This document shows positions 45,551 to 55,958 of a stretch of DNA of 64,000 nucleotides, piece by piece. A program made the translations under genes and the position numbers. The DNA is taken from assembly GCF_008831285.2 (NCBI RefSeq), contig NC_045142.1:5401501-5465500 (forward strand). The letters are read 5' to 3'. The notes beneath the pieces are model-generated. The model made no database searches. It worked only from the letters and a program-made list of their open reading frames with translations, and was not told the origin of the DNA. Within the stretch, counting starts at the first letter, position 1. The number at the start of each line of letters is the position of its first letter. The stretch is from Nymphaea colorata (Eukaryota; Streptophyta; Magnoliopsida; Nymphaeales; Nymphaeaceae).

Positions 45551-45837
45551 GGGGCGAAGTATATTTCTCAAAATTTGAGCCACCTAAATTTTTGTAAATT
45601 AAAATGGGTAATTAAATTTTCTAGGGCCATAGACTCTTCAAAAAGGGGCTGCACCCATGTCCACATGATGCACTGCTATAGGTGCAGTTTCGACACGCAC
45701 CCCAACCATATTTTTTTTTATGTATGTTCAAAATATTTTTTATTCTTTCTATTTTTTTTTGTCTCTTATGTTCTTTAATAAAAGTAAAAAAAAAAAGACA
45801 GATTAAGCTAAAAAACAAGTTAAAACTATATATATTA

Positions 45838-45874
<37 letters not shown>

Positions 45875-46022
45875 AATATTATATATATATACACTTTCAC
45901 CGTACCCTCACATCCAAATTTTTTGGAATACGCCGTGCCGGCACCCGCATCAGCACCTGTGCCCCACACTTATGTGACATAGGCCATGACCCTATCCGCC
46001 CTGCTGGCTCCGCCACTGCCCT
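45551..46022. repeat. Family E element, long form with TA microsatellite
   Basis: Starts CAGGGGCGAAGTATATTTC and ends CTGGCTCCGCCACTGCCCTA, imperfect inverted repeats of the family E type. The interior contains poly-T runs and a (TA)n array at about 45840-45890. At about 470 bp it is much longer than the 157-167 bp copies, largely because of the microsatellite. Confidence 0.55.
45836..45892. repeat. Long TA microsatellite
   Basis: An almost uninterrupted (TA)n stretch of about 55 bp within the family E element. Confidence 0.95.
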
Positions 46023-46929
46023 AGAGGAAGATGGTTACCCCTAGGGGAAGATGGTTACTTACATTGCATAAGAAGGTTATCTGCAACCCTTGGTAGCCTT
46101 CAGGAGCAAGTGATATGAGAGACAACCAAGCATGAGTACTTCAAGGCAACGAGTTTTCTTCAAGGAATGAGAAGTCTACTGCAAATCAAGCTTCTTGGTA
46201 GCTGCCTAACGTTTTGCATGATTTCTTACTTTTTTTCTGGACTGAAAAATGAGAAGTTGCTCATCAATCTTTTGAAGCAGGGTGTAATCTTAACTTGTAT
46301 TTACTCATGATCCAGTAACTAAGACATTTTAAACATATTTTACATTATCAGGTCACTTGGAGAAACATATTAAAGTATTTGCAGATAAAAAAATGGGCTT
46401 GATTTAATCGTGTACCTTTCATGAGGAGTTAGCTCAATCTTGGGTTTGACACAACATATTATAGTATTTAAAAGAGGTAAATGGGCTGAGACTTCATATG
46501 CTGATATTTCTGGCTTTTAGTTTTCTATCTTCTGATGAGAAGCTAGCTCAATCTTGGCTCAGGATGTAGATTCTATCACCTAAAGTCTTAAGGAAACCTC
46601 GAAAGTGGACTAGCAATATTCAGTGGTTCAGCATCATCTTGGCCTACCTTAAATGAATGGGTAAGCCGCCAAAACAAATAGGTAGAATACATGGCAAAGG
46701 AATGGACAAGAATAACAAGTATGGACGTTGGAAAGGAGTCAACATTCACTAGCATAGTCTCACACTTTCCTTCAAGTGGGAACAACCCACTTTCACTGCA
46801 ATTTTGCTGGGGAAAACATCCCGTTTGTTTACAAAAGGAATAGATATAGAATGAGCTTTTTAAAGAAACATGGAAAGGGGGAAACCATTACCAGCTTGGT
46901 AGTGAGTTCCAGAGTCTCACTGATATAAG
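46023..46929. other. Intergenic, no gene recognised
   Basis: Contains ordinary AT-rich DNA. The phrase AGCTCAATCTTGG recurs near 46432 and 46549, a weak local repetition. Confidence 0.4.
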
Positions 46930-47660
46930 ATCCTGGCCATGGAGAACTGCCATTATGCAACTAACATATGCCACCAAGAACGGAGGGGGGCCATCTTCCA
47001 AACAACTAATCGCCAGCTTCTTTTAAAGGCACTCAAAACCCATTTTTGTAGGAATTCTTTGATATGATGCAGCTCAAACCAGACAGGCAAACTTACACTG
47101 CAGAAACAAATGCTGGGAGGACTCCTCATCAACATTGAAGAAGTTCTCATTCGTTTACAACATGAAAACTCAACTGCTTGAGGCAATCGAAGGTTAGAAA
47201 ACGATCCTCCCAAGCCACGAAAAGGAGCCATTACAACTCAGCGGGGCACTTGAGCTCCATAAGGTACTTCTCTATTGCAACTCTACTATGTCTGGTGGAA
47301 TCACAAATGCTCACACTCCGAAGTGATGCCACCTCCTTGTGCCTCCACATGAGCACGTCAAGAGAATTGTTGCATCTAAGAAACTCAAGAATATGTTTAA
47401 GACAGGGGAGTCCGATAAACAAGATATAGATGGTGATCATGCAGCAATATGGGAGACACTTAGCCACTTAGGTGCATCAGTGGTCGACTTTGCCATAATC
47501 TCCACCCGACAATAATGCCAGAACCTCAAGATTCGTCCAAAACTGAGTCCAGAAACCATCACCCAAGCACCATTGTTAGCATGTGCTCCATTTTCTCCCA
47601 ATCCAAAAGCATAGCTTCTCCATGCCCAAGATGCTTCGGGTGAAGGTTTTGTAACCAACA
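46930..47660 (-). pseudogene. LINE (non-LTR) retrotransposon 3' ORF2 fragment
   Basis: On the minus strand, reading down from 47658, the segment SWAWRSYAFG with a following NNGAWVM-like stretch matches the WxxRS...G-W-IGNG region that follows plant LINE reverse transcriptases. Further down, WEDRFLTFDCLKQL and then HLFLQCKFACLV match the zinc-binding zf-RVT region (LLTxDRL ... HLFLHCPFA). The frame shifts at least twice and several stops interrupt it, so it is a dead fragment. No upstream RT palm domain was found; a copia fragment abuts it instead. Confidence 0.65.
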
Positions 47661-47682
47661 GGCCGTTACAGGATAAATCATT

Positions 47683-48190
47683 ACGTCTGAGAGTAAAGAC
47701 CCAACGGAGATGGACAGTTCAGGTCAAATAATCTCTTTGAAAGCCCTTTAGTGAGAGCATCAGCAAGATGATCCAAACTGTGAACGTAAGAAGCTCAAAT
47801 TTTACCATAGGAGTTTATCTCTTACAAAGTGACAATCGACTCCTATGTGTTCCATTTGTTCATGAATAGCAGGATTGGCTGCAACATGAATAGCTGTTTC
47901 ATTGTCGCAAAACATTTTGATGAGAGTCTCAATTTTGAAATCCATGCTTGAAAGAAGATTGCTTGTTCATGTGAGCTTACAGGAAATGCATCCATAGCTC
48001 TGTATTCAGCTTCAATGCTTCAATGATCAACAATATCTTGCTTTCTACTTTTCTATAATATGGGATTCCCACCATAAAGATGCACTATGCCATTGAAGGT
48101 ACTCTTTGGTTACAAAAATGCCGTTCAAGTTATCCCCACAACAACAATGTCATTCACATATATTAGGACCAGGGTGATACCTGCTCTATA
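47683..48190 (-). pseudogene. Ty1/copia RT-RNase H fragment
   Basis: Minus strand. From 48190 down it reads LVLIYVNDIVVVG, the RT catalytic box with Asp changed to Asn (YVND for YVDD). Then, after an internal deletion, come the RNase H blocks EAEYRAMDA, DNETAIHVAANP, DCHFVRDK and DHLADALTKGLSKR at about 47745-47700. Stops and frameshifts occur. The deletion removes most of the sequence between the RT box and RNase H. It differs in wording from the element at 12959-20248, so it comes from another copia lineage or copy. Confidence 0.88.
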
Positions 48191-49108
48191 CATTATTTCT
48201 AACCTTTGATATTTTTCTGTCATTTTTTTCTACTTCTATCATCATCCTTAAGAAGGACGGCAGAGAATGATGTCAACGAAAATGAATTCCACAAAGAAAG
48301 AAAATTAAGTCCACAAAGAGGCAGCGACGGAGAACTACATGACAAAGAAACCAAGTTAACAAAAATGGTGCGACCAGTTCATGACGTTCCAGAGAACAAG
48401 CACAACAATCAGACTAAAATCATATATTTAATACATTCAGTAGCTTACAAGAACTAGATATTGGCAGCGTTGGTTTGTCAAAAGCGCAGAAAAAAGTCTC
48501 TCTCTCTCTCTCGCTATAGCAGCAAATCAAGAAGAACAGAAAGAGAGATAGAGAGCGATGAAAGCAAAACAAAGAGAGGTTGGTCAAAAATTTTTGCAGG
48601 GATTGCTTCAAGGCTACTCAATGAAAACTCCTAGGCGCCAATATATCCTTACTCGCAGAAAGAATGTTGGGAATAATAAAATTAGCACATTCGATTCCCT
48701 TAGTGTCCATGCTTGGGAGCCCTCTCTTCACATGTAAGTACTTGTATTATGCTAGAAAAGATAATAGCGTCCTCCAAGGTATCGCATGATACCAACCTAC
48801 AGATGCTCTGCAGTTTCGCATTTGTTCGATAGATGACGAGAATATGCGAATTCAACAGATTCAAGAATTAGTTATGCATTTCATGGCCTCACCTGTACGC
48901 TCTTCTCCTCGTTCTCATTGTTATCGGATCATTCGGGCGATACGTGTATTTATCGGTAGCAGCCCCTTCCATCGTTCCTATTCAGAGCACCTTCACAACT
49001 TTGCAAGCTAGAGACATGACTGCTCAAGGAGAAGAGCTTCCGCTTCTCTTCATCTTAATAAGCATTCTTCTTTCCGTAGCCTGCCCGTCATCCCACTCCT
49101 CGTCATCT
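48191..49108. other. Intergenic, 3' flank of the PORR gene
   Basis: No gene recognised. A CT tract lies at 48496-48511. The part adjoining 49109 should contain the 3' untranslated region of the minus-strand gene. Confidence 0.4.
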
Positions 49109-50437
49109 TCATCTCGTCCTTGTCGTAGTCATCGCGGTCAAGTTCTCATCCTTCTCCCATTCTGAAGAATCCCCATCTCCATCTGATTCACTTTCCTCAT
49201 CATCCTCATCTTTTTCGTCCTCAGAAGACTCCGATTGTGCCGAAGCGACGGCGGCAGCATTTTTCCCGCCATCTGCCTCCATCTTCAAGAGCCGAATATA
49301 CTGAAACCGCATGCTCAACATGGGATGCTTCTCGATCAACAGGTCTCTCTTGTAGGCCTCCCTGAGGATGACGGTGCAGGTCTTGAGCTTGTTTGAGACG
49401 TAGAAGATGCCAGGGTGATGCGCGAATGCCCTGGCAAACCTGGGCCTGAATCCAAGATGCTCGCCGAGGGCGAGGACGTTATTTCTCTCCGTCTTTTTGG
49501 AGATGAAGAGGTGAAAGAGCTCGTGCAGAACGCCCACCATCCATTTCTCCCCCAAATCACTCTTTGGGTGCAGGTGAGAAGCGTCTTCATAAGGCGAAAT
49601 GTACGGCAATTTCTGCCATTCATCCACCCATCGCTTCACCTTCTTCTCCAGATCGAACCCTGTGGAGAAATTCATCGGAAACGCGAGCGGCATGCCTTTT
49701 CTGTAGCCTCCTTCGTCTGCCTTAATGGCGTTCTTCTCCATGACGGAGACGGCGAGAGCTTTGCTCCAGCAAACCAGCTCCAGAGCAGGATCATGACGCG
49801 GCGGCCCCAAATCGACAATCTCGAAGTAATCGGGGAAATCCGGCACCAACCGGCGGGCATAGTCATCCGGCAAGCCGAGATCCCACATCAATTGATCGAT
49901 GACTCTCAGGGGAAGCCTCTTCTCCCCCGTCATCATCAATAATTTCAGTAGCCTATCAGCAGCGTCCTGCTTCTGACTATCCAGAACCCTCTGCTCCTCC
50001 TCGTCCAGCCTGATCGCCTCAGCCGTTAGACGCACAAGAGGTCGCTTTCCAACGGCGGCGTCTGTGAACTCCTCGAAAACAGAGGGGTATCGCCGTATGA
50101 ACTCGATGGCTCTGGTGGGGAGACCAAGCTCGTCCTTCTTCTCTGACGCAATGGAGACGGGGAGGCACCGGCGAGGCTCCCTCTTTATGAGATTCTTGAG
50201 GGCCACCGTTGGCCGGAGGTGCTTCTCCTTCTCCACAGCGTGGTCAAGTCCCCTGTCTCTCACCCACTTCATCTTCACGTCCACGAAGCCCGCCCTCCTG
50301 ATGAGGCGGTAGCTCTCGTGCTTCTTCTCCTCCTTAAGAAGGCTGCCCGCTGAACCAGAGAGGTGGAGATTCAACCAAGATGTTGTGACTCCATGGCTGG
50401 ACCTCCACAGACCCCCGCTCAATCGACGACGAATCAT
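49109..50437 (-). CDS. PORR-domain organelle RNA-binding protein (WTF1/RPD1 family)
   Basis: Predicted 442 residues. The N-terminus (MIRRRLSGGLWRSS) is basic and lacks acidic residues up to about residue 35, like a mitochondrial presequence. The PORR domain spans about 54-388. It opens with VKMKWVRDRGLDHAVEKE, typical of the family, includes AIEFIRRYPSVFEEF near 110-124, and closes with HPGIFYVSNKLKTCTVILRE and HPMLSMRFQYIRLL. Family members bind organellar transcripts and promote group II intron splicing in chloroplasts or mitochondria. Which intron this one serves cannot be told, so no symbol is given. Residues 402-429 form a Ser/Asp/Glu-rich tail (SSEDEKDEDDEES), seen in some but not all relatives. 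Single exon; length is normal for the family. The first Met of the frame is used. Confidence 0.92.
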   Translation of the reverse strand: MIRRRLSGGLWRSSHGVTTSWLNLHLSGSAGSLLKEEKKHESYRLIRRAGFVDVKMKWVRDRGLDHAVEKEKHLRPTVALKNLIKREPRRCLPVSIASEKKDELGLPTRAIEFIRRYPSVFEEFTDAAVGKRPLVRLTAEAIRLDEEEQRVLDSQKQDAADRLLKLLMMTGEKRLPLRVIDQLMWDLGLPDDYARRLVPDFPDYFEIVDLGPPRHDPALELVCWSKALAVSVMEKNAIKADEGGYRKGMPLAFPMNFSTGFDLEKKVKRWVDEWQKLPYISPYEDASHLHPKSDLGEKWMVGVLHELFHLFISKKTERNNVLALGEHLGFRPRFARAFAHHPGIFYVSNKLKTCTVILREAYKRDLLIEKHPMLSMRFQYIRLLKMEADGGKNAAAVASAQSESSEDEKDEDDEESESDGDGDSSEWEKDENLTAMTTTRTR

Positions 50438-51350
50438 TACTTCCCCTCAATATATTCCCATCAACCAGGAGAGAAAGAGAGCGAGAGAGAGCTCCCGTCG
50501 CGTTCGACTTGCAATTGTGCAATGTCCGATGGCGAAGAGTTGCAGAGTTGCTGAAGGGATTCTTCTGCCTCAGCCGCCCGCCCAGGGTTTTAAGAGGGGT
50601 TTCTCCGTGGAGAATGGGTGAGGAAGACGGCGTAAAACGATGGATATATCTCAACCGTTTCTCACTCCCATCGACGGCCCCGAAGACCGAACTTAAGTAC
50701 GCATGTTTCTTCCTGACAATAGAACCCACGAAACATCTCTCTCTCTCAATTCAATGGAAATGTTTTAAAACTCAGTGACTTGGGACTCTTAAGTCCTTCA
50801 TCATAGACTCATGAGTCGGTGTGCCAATTTGGTGACTTGAGCTGAGTTTTGTTAAATATTGTTACAAAAAACAATGTATAATTTGTTATTTAAATAAAAA
50901 ATACCATAAAATGACTTGAACTCAAAAATAAATTAACTTAATATCAAGTAAGTAATATTGAATCATATTTATTCATGTGATAACAAGAAATAGACAACTG
51001 CTGCTACTTCACATATTCACCTGTCAACATAGCTGAGTAGCAAGTATCAATATATCAATGAACAACTCGTCAAAAAATAAATACTAAAAACAATATATTC
51101 AACATCTACCATCATCGATAGTTAACAAACTAAACATACATGTCTGTCATCTAAATTGAAATTATAAAAGATAAGCACAAAATACTTTGCTGCTATGTAC
51201 AGTGGTAGACTGTCACACATTAAAGTACGTTAAACACTGTTAATTATTAATCAGTGTTTAACATAAACTAAATACTATTAATTGTTCATAAGTCTTCATA
51301 TGTCAGTGTGGTTACATGTTATAGCCGGTTTATTGACGCCTTTATTTACC
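50438..51350. other. Upstream region of the PORR gene, intergenic
   Basis: The proximal 60 bp contain a GAGAGAGA tract, so CT-rich in the minus-strand transcript. Beyond about 50800 the DNA is AT-rich with no gene recognised. Confidence 0.45.
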
Positions 51351-52376
51351 CCTTAGCCACGAGGACAAGCATTTCTCACTGCCTCCTTACAGTGTCTTCA
51401 TCATTCAATGGTAATTCTCCATCTTTTCCTCGCTTGGTTCCTTGCACGTTTTTGGTATTCCATTTCTGTTAGATGAGAAATTCCCTGTTTGATTTTCTTA
51501 AGGTTCTATTTCTCGTTTGAAATCTTTTCGGGTTCGTTTTCGTTGAGTTTGAAGAGAAAGACTTTGTTTATATATTTTCTCTTCTCCGTTATTTGGGACT
51601 GCTGGTCACTTCGTGTTTGATCCATTTTTGTTTCCCATATACTAATCAGTAGGGCCTCGTTCTTGGCAAGCTTTTGCCTTTTCTGTGTTGTTTTCCATGG
51701 GATATTTGTTAACCGGGCCATCTATGCAAATGTCTAATTCTAGACATGATCAATAATGTTAACGAGATTCTGTTTTCATTAGTTTGATGACACGATTTTG
51801 ACCACACAATCATGGCATTCCAGTTGTGGTACTTCTGTTATATATATCCTGCTCATCTTGTTTGATGAAATGCTTAAGAGAAGAGCTCTTCATGATGTGA
51901 GCTTTTGGTTGATAGATTAGTTGATAAATTTGTTGTGAGAATGTGTTTCATAATAGAAATTGTGGAAATTTGATAAAAAAAAAGGAAGCCAGGGTAAATT
52001 ATTAACCGTGAGTTGACAGTAGTAAAATAGTTAAGGAGGATATTTATGTCTTTGATTTAGAGGTCTCCAATCTGATGATTTCTCTGCTTATTGCTGCTCA
52101 GGTTTTCCTTGATGTTTATGTTGATGCCTTCCATACATTGGGGAGCAATCTCGAGAACATTGCTGAATACGTCTGCTCTGTTCATCTGAAAAATAATGTT
52201 AGTTTGTTTCAATGTTACCCCCAAAGAGTAAAACTTTTAGCATGTAACAGTTTATTATCTGCATAGCTTTCCTAGCCAAGGCTTCTGTTTGTTTTTGACG
52301 AGGAGTACCCACTGAATATCATTTTCTAGGTTCGTGAAGCAATGTTCAGACCAGTTTACAGTTGTCAACGTAGCCA

Positions 52377-52417
<41 letters not shown>

Positions 52418-53480
52418 CAATATATATATATATATACATATACACACATTTGAATAGATGTGATACATTAAACGGCCAACACTGTTCATTTTTCTCTTTT
52501 GCTTGATAACCCGTGCTTGGTAGAAACTGATGCAACTAAAGTAAACAGTTTGCATTGCCATGTTCTTTCACATCAACAGTAGCTTTCTGGGCAGATGCTT
52601 TATTATGTTCAAGAAACTAGAGAGTATGCTCAACAATCGGTGGCAAGTTGCAATGGCAAGTTGCAACGTCTGTTGCACACCAAGCCAGCTTGACACTCTA
52701 CATGGACAAGTCCAACACGACAAGTTTTTTACTTTCATCACCGGTTTGAGGTACCCTATACTATTTGCTATCTCATGGATATGGGAATACAGGTCACCAC
52801 ATCCAAGTTGAATTGAGTGCAGAGGCAATGCCATTGTATCCGCCGTTTGAACTTGCTGTTACATATGTATATATATGTGTGTGTGTTTTTTATGCTTGTT
52901 TATTACTGATTCCTTACTTTCACTTCTTAATTGGCATTCTGTCTTGTTGCAGTTCCTGATTCTTGTCGCCCTTACCTTGCAGGTGGTGGTCATAGATGCT
53001 TAGGACAGCTTTAAAGCTAGGCTAAGAATGAAAAGGAAAGAGTTCTGGGATAAAGCAGTAGACACCAATGAACTCTGCTCCAACAGGACAAAAATGGTGA
53101 GGCGTCAAGGACGAGTTGGGGAACAATTGCAATTACAGCAACAGTCTAATATCTCATGCTGAACATTTTGAGAACAGCAGATTTGTGGAGTCTACGACGT
53201 TCTAATTCAAAGCTTTTGATGACCTCTTTAGCTTTGTTCTGAAATTGAGGAACTTCTAAAGCTTCATTTGTGCCCCTGTGGAGATACACCGTGAATATGA
53301 GTGGCACTGCTCTTTTACTACTTTTGTTGTTCATGTGGATGCTCAAAGTGGTAAGCCGGGTCGTAGTGTTGTGAAGCTTATGGGCCATTCTAAGACCAAT
53401 TTTTTTCTAATCATTACTTGCCGGAAGCTGATCATACCCTTAGGCCTCCAAAGTTTTTGCCTTTTAGATGAACGGCCGTA
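51351..53480 (+). other. Unresolved, possible spliced or decayed transcript
   Basis: Base composition is more even than in the flanks. Short open stretches such as 52075-52200 (reading VFLDVYVDAFHTLG) and 52790-52855 (reading IQVELSAEAMPLYPP) are bordered by AG and GT dinucleotides that could be splice sites. I recognise no domain and cannot build a consistent exon chain, so no gene is called. The region includes a microsatellite at 52382-52436. Confidence 0.25.
52382..52436. repeat. CT/AT compound microsatellite
   Basis: (CT)n of about 33 bp followed after a few bases by (AT)n of about 19 bp. Confidence 0.95.
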
Positions 53481-54775
53481 GTATATATATATGATAGAAT
53501 ACCCTTCTGGTTTTTAGTAACTAAAAAAAAAAAAATCATCCGAGGTACGCAGTTGATTTCAAATTTCCGTTGAGTTGGTTCCTTCACCATCCCTGATGCA
53601 ACGAGATTCATCAAACTTGAACATCCAACGCGAAACAAAATCATTCACTATCATTGATGTCATGTGATAGAGCTTGTCGCAGCTCATGAAGCTTCGACAC
53701 GAAGAAAAGGTGTCGTAACCATCATATTCATGGACGACAAATGGCTTATCAGCATTGCAAAGCTTCGACGTGTAGTGAGAGCATTCTGTTGCAGGGAAAA
53801 GCGTTGCCCATTTAGCCTACTTTCACTGACGACCTTACGACACCCTTTTCACGTCGGTACTCGTGAAAAAAGCGCGGGTGTTTCTAAAATCTGCTATAGT
53901 GGTGTCATTTTATCATTATCATCATTGACGTTTGATCTTTCGTCAGTGCAAGCCTGTTTACTTAGGTGCACAAACAGCAGTTTAAACTTTTTTTTTAACT
54001 GAATTATTTTAAATGTCAATAAGTGCTAAATCCCACTGCCGCACTACGGGAGTACATCTGGAGGTAGAACAGAACATTTAAGCCAGTGGAGGATGACTCC
54101 AACTTTGTCTATATTTTAACGAAATCCAAATCCATTCTTATCAAATTGGATCCAGGTTGCTCCAGCTGCCTTCAGTTCAGATATCAACAAATGATTATGA
54201 GAAAACACATTCATATGAATCCAACAGGATGTGATATATTAAATCGGAGAACTATTAGTCTTTCATGCAAGCTTCTGACACAAGATATGTTATTATCAAT
54301 GGTAATTCAGGAGAAGTATGTAAAACCCTTCTCGAAAGCATAGATATCTGAATTTGAATATTACAAGAAAAGCTGATATCTAAAAGTATTCAATAGATAG
54401 AACCAACATACATGTTTTCAAACATTTCAATTCCTTGACATGCTGTGTAAGAGCGCTGGAGACAAAATCAGATACTTTTGAGGTTTCCTCGTTCATCAAA
54501 CAAGAAAATTTTCAATTGCCATTCACCTTTCGAGTTAGAACAAGACTGATTTTTTATAATAAATTACCTTTTAAGTCACTATGCAATACTCCCCTTCTAT
54601 GGAAGTAATAGACTGCATTAGTTAATTGCTGGAAATACCTCCTTCATCCTCATTCCTTCGTCCACTTTTGACATGAAAAACTTGTTTAAGCTAACAATGT
54701 AGAGAACGGAAGAAATATAGTCAGCTGAAGAGCACAGGATGTGCCACAAAACCAGGCTGGAGAACAAAAAGATGC
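53481..54775. other. Intergenic, no gene recognised
   Basis: Open frames at 53664-54002 and 54086-54343 resemble nothing known to me. Confidence 0.4.
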
Positions 54776-55046
54776 TAAGGGGACATTTGGCTAATGGAAT
54801 ACTTATTCCACGTGTTCCATGAATCTGCCCTAATTTTGGAAGTAGGTTCATGGAATAGTATGCAAGTATTTTTTTAGTTGAACGACCCATGATAGGAACA
54901 TTATGTAAGTGTTGCATAAATCTGGCCCCAAGGACAATAAGACAGATTCATAAAACATTAATTCCAGTGTTTCATAGATCTGCATTAATCTTTGATGCAG
55001 ATTCATGGAACAGTTACCTAGTGTTCTTCTTGTCAAAGTACCCTTA
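54776..55046. repeat. Tourist-like miniature element
   Basis: 271 bp between TAAGGGGACATTTGGCTAATG and TCTTGTCAAAGTACCCTTA, imperfect inverted repeats. The GGGNNNTTTGGC end next to TAA/TTA is the Tourist pattern. The body repeats a TTCATGGAACAGT/AGATCTGC theme (ATTCCACGTGTTCCATGAATC, CAGATTCATAAAACA, GATTCATGGAACAGT). A related worn segment lies at 33736-33965. Confidence 0.6.
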
Positions 55047-55697
55047 AAATGATGTTTGACACTAATAACACATTATTATTATCTCATGAAACAGACAACC
55101 GAAGCAAGGGGTCATGAACGAAGATGAGAATTGTTCCATTCATTCAATAGCATAACATTAGAAGCAACTCATGCCACTCAGGCAGGCCGTGCCCTAAAAT
55201 CAATGATAGGAAAGACCCACCCCTTGTTTCAGTCGCACTGCTTCAATGGCTTGAGAGGAAAGACGACCAGCTTCACTACTTTTGGGGTCCTCCTCCCAAC
55301 ACAGCAACAAATTCAAAGGACAAAGGAACATTCTGGTCTTGCTTCCCATTAAACAACGAAGGAATTGCAGTGCTAGTCAATCATGCCATTCTCCTGAAAG
55401 AGTAATCAAACTGACTGAGTGGACTATCAGACTGAAAAAGCTAATTAATTAGATACCAATTATGATAAATCCTCAAGTAAATCCAGGACTACATATTAAC
55501 CAAATCTTTAATATTGTTATTGATCTCACAATATGTAGTAAAGGTAGTTTCACCACAAAAGAACACGGGATTTGTTGATCCAAAAATCGTCTTGGTTAGG
55601 ATTGACAACACATAAGAGAAAATCAGCCGTCCATTCCCACTCTGCCAAACCCATAAAATGAAAAGCTAAAATCTCCACGTTCAGAATTATTGTTGCC
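55047..55697. other. Intergenic, no gene recognised
   Basis: No signal recognised. Confidence 0.4.
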
Positions 55698-55958
55698 TTA
55701 ATGGAGCGTTTGATTATGCAGATTTGAAATCTACAATCTGATGTGGTTCTGACATGACATGTTTTTTCTGATGTGGCAAAAGATCCCACGGTAAAATTCA
55801 TGGTTTATCAAACTATGGACTTGGTATCTTTATTTTATTTCATTGCATTGAAAAAAGGCCAGATTTAATATCGGAGCGGAGAGGGTATGATCTTGATCTT
55901 CAATCCATAGTTATGAAATCCCGAGGATCTTAAATTTGAGGCTACCAAACACCCCTAA
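55698..55958. repeat. Family D Tourist-like miniature element
   Basis: TTA, then ATGGAGCGTTTGATTATGC at the left; GCTACCAAACACCCC, then TAA at the right; the ends are imperfect inverted repeats. The interior shares CAGATTTGAAATC, TGATGTGGCAAAAGATC and CAGATTTAATAT blocks with 37685-37929, in the same order. Confidence 0.7.

Noticed and set aside
45836-45892. TA-rich tract as a replication origin or matrix-attachment site
   Set aside because: Pure TA slippage repeat; nothing else supports such a role.
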